Assembly (NCBI GenBank): GCA_947579665.1
Contig: OX388344.1
Span: 14,502,346 to 14,566,345 of the forward strand
Reading direction: 5' to 3'
Source: Sympetrum striolatum
Taxonomy: Eukaryota; Arthropoda; Insecta; Odonata; Libellulidae
Length of the DNA stretch: 64,000 nt
The notes below the pieces were generated by a model, which was not told the DNA's origin, did no database searches, and saw nothing but the letters and a program-made list of their open reading frames with translations. Position numbers and translations under genes: made by a program. This document shows positions 61,955 to 64,000 of this stretch, in pieces (the first letter of the stretch is position 1; every line of letters starts with the position of its first letter).

Positions 61955-64000
61955 AATTTAAAGCTCATTATCTACGATCGTAGTGGTGTAGCATGTTTAG
62001 GTACGTTGAACAGCGATTGACTCGGTAGCAGAAATATTGTAGTGTTTGTGATGGGAAATATCTGGGAAAACCTGAGCATATTCCATTCCGTAATATTATT
62101 TTGTGGCGATATCCCGTGGGAATTCAAGACACTCTGTTCTTGACATTTAGTCTCTCTCCCCTAAGGGGTCGGACAAAAATTACGCAACGCAAAATTCTCC
62201 AATTTTCGACCCCACCCTCCCCTCACGAACTCCTGGCCGGACCCCACCCCCTAAGCAGAAATGTATCATCTGTAATCCGTGGTACCTGCACACTAAAGCG
62301 AGTGAGGACTAGCGTGAAGTACGGTGACATTTAAGAAAAGAGAGGAAGCGCATCTCTGCTATTTCAGGAAAGACACATAAAAATAGACATGAAAAGTAAA
62401 AAATGGATGAAATACAATCAGAAAAGAAATATAAGGAGACAAAATTATTTAATGAATGTAATCTATTAAGAGTTGTTCGTGGAAATGGAATGGGATCATG
62501 GCAATTTTAGCGGATTAGAGGAAGATTATTCGATAAACCTAACAAAGAATCGTACAGCATTATCTGTACTGCATTATCAGGCATCATCAAGTACAAAATC
62601 CTTTTAACAACTTCTTATAATAGTCTAACAGACTATTATAAAAAATCTCAATGGGTTAAAGTTTCTCGACTTTTCAAACTTCATCCCAATCGATTAATGA
62701 ATAGATACTAAATATTATTCCTTTATTTTGCAAAACATTTGACGATATTTCCCCCTTTCCGTACATCAAACCATCCTTATAAGATCTATCGAAGAATCCA
62801 TATTGGAACTCCATATAAAATTAGAAAAAATACTTCATCAGATTCCGCTTAGGGTTTGACAGTTCACCAACTCAGTGAGATTTGATTTAGCGTTTTTACT
62901 ATTTCTTCATAATTATCTCTCTTCATTGGGATTCTTCGGAAAAACCATAAGTTTAATTACAAATGGTTAGAGCAGGATTTCCTTTATGATTGGATCTTTT
63001 AAGAATAGTTTCACGACTTTTGATCTCTGAGACCGATCAAAATCGAAAGTGTTTCCTGAGGAACCGCACGAGTCAACTGGAAACTCGATTTCCAAAAGCG
63101 TATTTCCTTTCAAAATGTCAAAAATATCGCAAGATTCTCAGACAAGCCCTTGAGGGACTCACTCTTTCTTATCTTCGATTCCCGAACACACGCGCGGTTC
63201 GCCAACCGAAACAATTGGAAATCAGTGGTCGAGGAAGGCGGAGATTCAAGGTAAGTGAGCGAAGGACATGCGCTTCTTCAATTCCTATTAATTATTTAGT
63301 TCGATTGAATTTTAAAGAGCATAAAGGACTGTCATTTCATTCATTATGATGCCAATGAAATGTACGCGCCTAAAAAGAGAGGAGACACAGGTTATTTTTA
63401 GTATTAGCTGATTCTTAACGTATGATATTCCCTATGGTGATTAGACTTAGCGTTAACCGTAATGTAATTTAGGTAATATAATAATTAATAGATAGGAGTT
63501 AAAGAAAATCGAGATTTTTTAGCTATTCGTGAAATGGTTGCTAGAGTTTCTGAACTCTTTTAAAGTGACAGAACACAAAGATGTTACAATTTATGATTGG
63601 ATATTGTTAAAATATTTGGATGTTTTTATGAAAAGAAATTGTTGTAGACGGGATCGTTAAAGGGTGACTGAGAATCTTTACCTCAATTAATTCATCGATA
63701 ATATTTTTTTTTTCAATACAACTCGTTAAATTTATATTGAAGGCACTGTTGGAATACGAATTGCGTTCAAAACATAATTTAGCCTTCCATTTCTGAATTT
63801 TTGGTCTCATGCGTGTGCTTAAGAATTTGTTTTTGAGTTGACGGTCACCGATTAGAACTTGAAGTTACTTGTTAACTACTACAAGTAACTTCGCTTCTTA
63901 CCAGTTCATAACTTGAAATCATCGTAAGGTATTGATAGCCGTGTTAGCATTTCATCATCTTTATATGAATATCACATATGCGATATCTGAAAAAAATCCG
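61955..64000. other. Intergenic right end
   Basis: About 62155-62260 holds GGGGTCGGACAAAAATTACG, a possible one-sided transposon end. About 63180-63262 is GC-richer and ends TTCAAG|GTAAGT, a donor-like site that might close a first exon of a gene further right. Neither is supported well enough to call. Confidence 0.35.

Noticed and set aside
62155..62260. GGGGTCGGACAAAAATTACG segment as a transposon end
   Set aside because: No matching opposite end or target duplication could be found in the window.
62990..63349. 119-codon frame near the right edge
   Set aside because: No recognisable domain. A donor-like site within it is noted but is not enough to call an exon.

Overview
This window is arthropod nuclear DNA, most probably from an insect. 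It is AT-rich and has a single large gene split by spliceosomal introns. Transposon debris typical of big arthropod genomes surrounds it: RTE-like and other non-LTR retrotransposons, hAT, Tigger/pogo and PIF/Harbinger-like DNA transposons, MITEs and tRNA-derived SINEs. I see no bacterial operons, CRISPR arrays or bona fide tRNA/rRNA genes. The species cannot be named from the sequence.

The centre of the window (17,424-54,464, + strand) is one gene, the orthologue of citron Rho-interacting kinase (vertebrate CIT, Drosophila sticky). I assembled 34 coding exons by following splice sites with compatible phases from ATG to TGA. They encode about 2,025 residues, close to the vertebrate protein. 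Domain order is AGC-type Ser/Thr kinase, AGC tail, about 900 residues of coiled coil, C1 zinc finger, PH domain, citron-homology (CNH) domain and an acidic tail. The kinase motifs and C1 ligands are intact, so the gene looks functional. It should act in cytokinesis at the midbody and contractile ring. Head-to-head with it, on the - strand at 16,029-16,310, is the first coding exon of a BICD-family-like cargo adaptor (BICDR/BICDL-like). The 1.1 kb between them is a candidate shared promoter. No further exon of that adaptor is visible to the left.

Left flank (1-16,000): a LINE 3' end is interrupted by an intact RTE-like retrotransposon (239-3,160, - strand, 973 codons open). About 12 kb of mostly featureless AT-rich DNA follows, with two GC-rich islands, a degraded LINE tail and a hammerhead-like motif.

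Citron introns host much mobile DNA: a 2.5 kb Tigger carrying a retro-inserted foldback (intron 11), a four-layer nest in intron 16, a 0.64 kb hAT MITE with perfect 8-bp target duplications (intron 10), two more Tigger derivatives (introns 18 and 33), a LINE tail (intron 24) and MITEs (introns 28 and 30). Right flank (54,465-64,000): 3' UTR, a LINE fragment, a 2.3 kb hAT with a nested MITE, SINE copies and another hAT MITE.

I found no convincing new multi-gene system. The most unusual structures are the foldback with a hammerhead-like core, the intron-16 nest, and a dispersed repeat carrying two 317-bp units.
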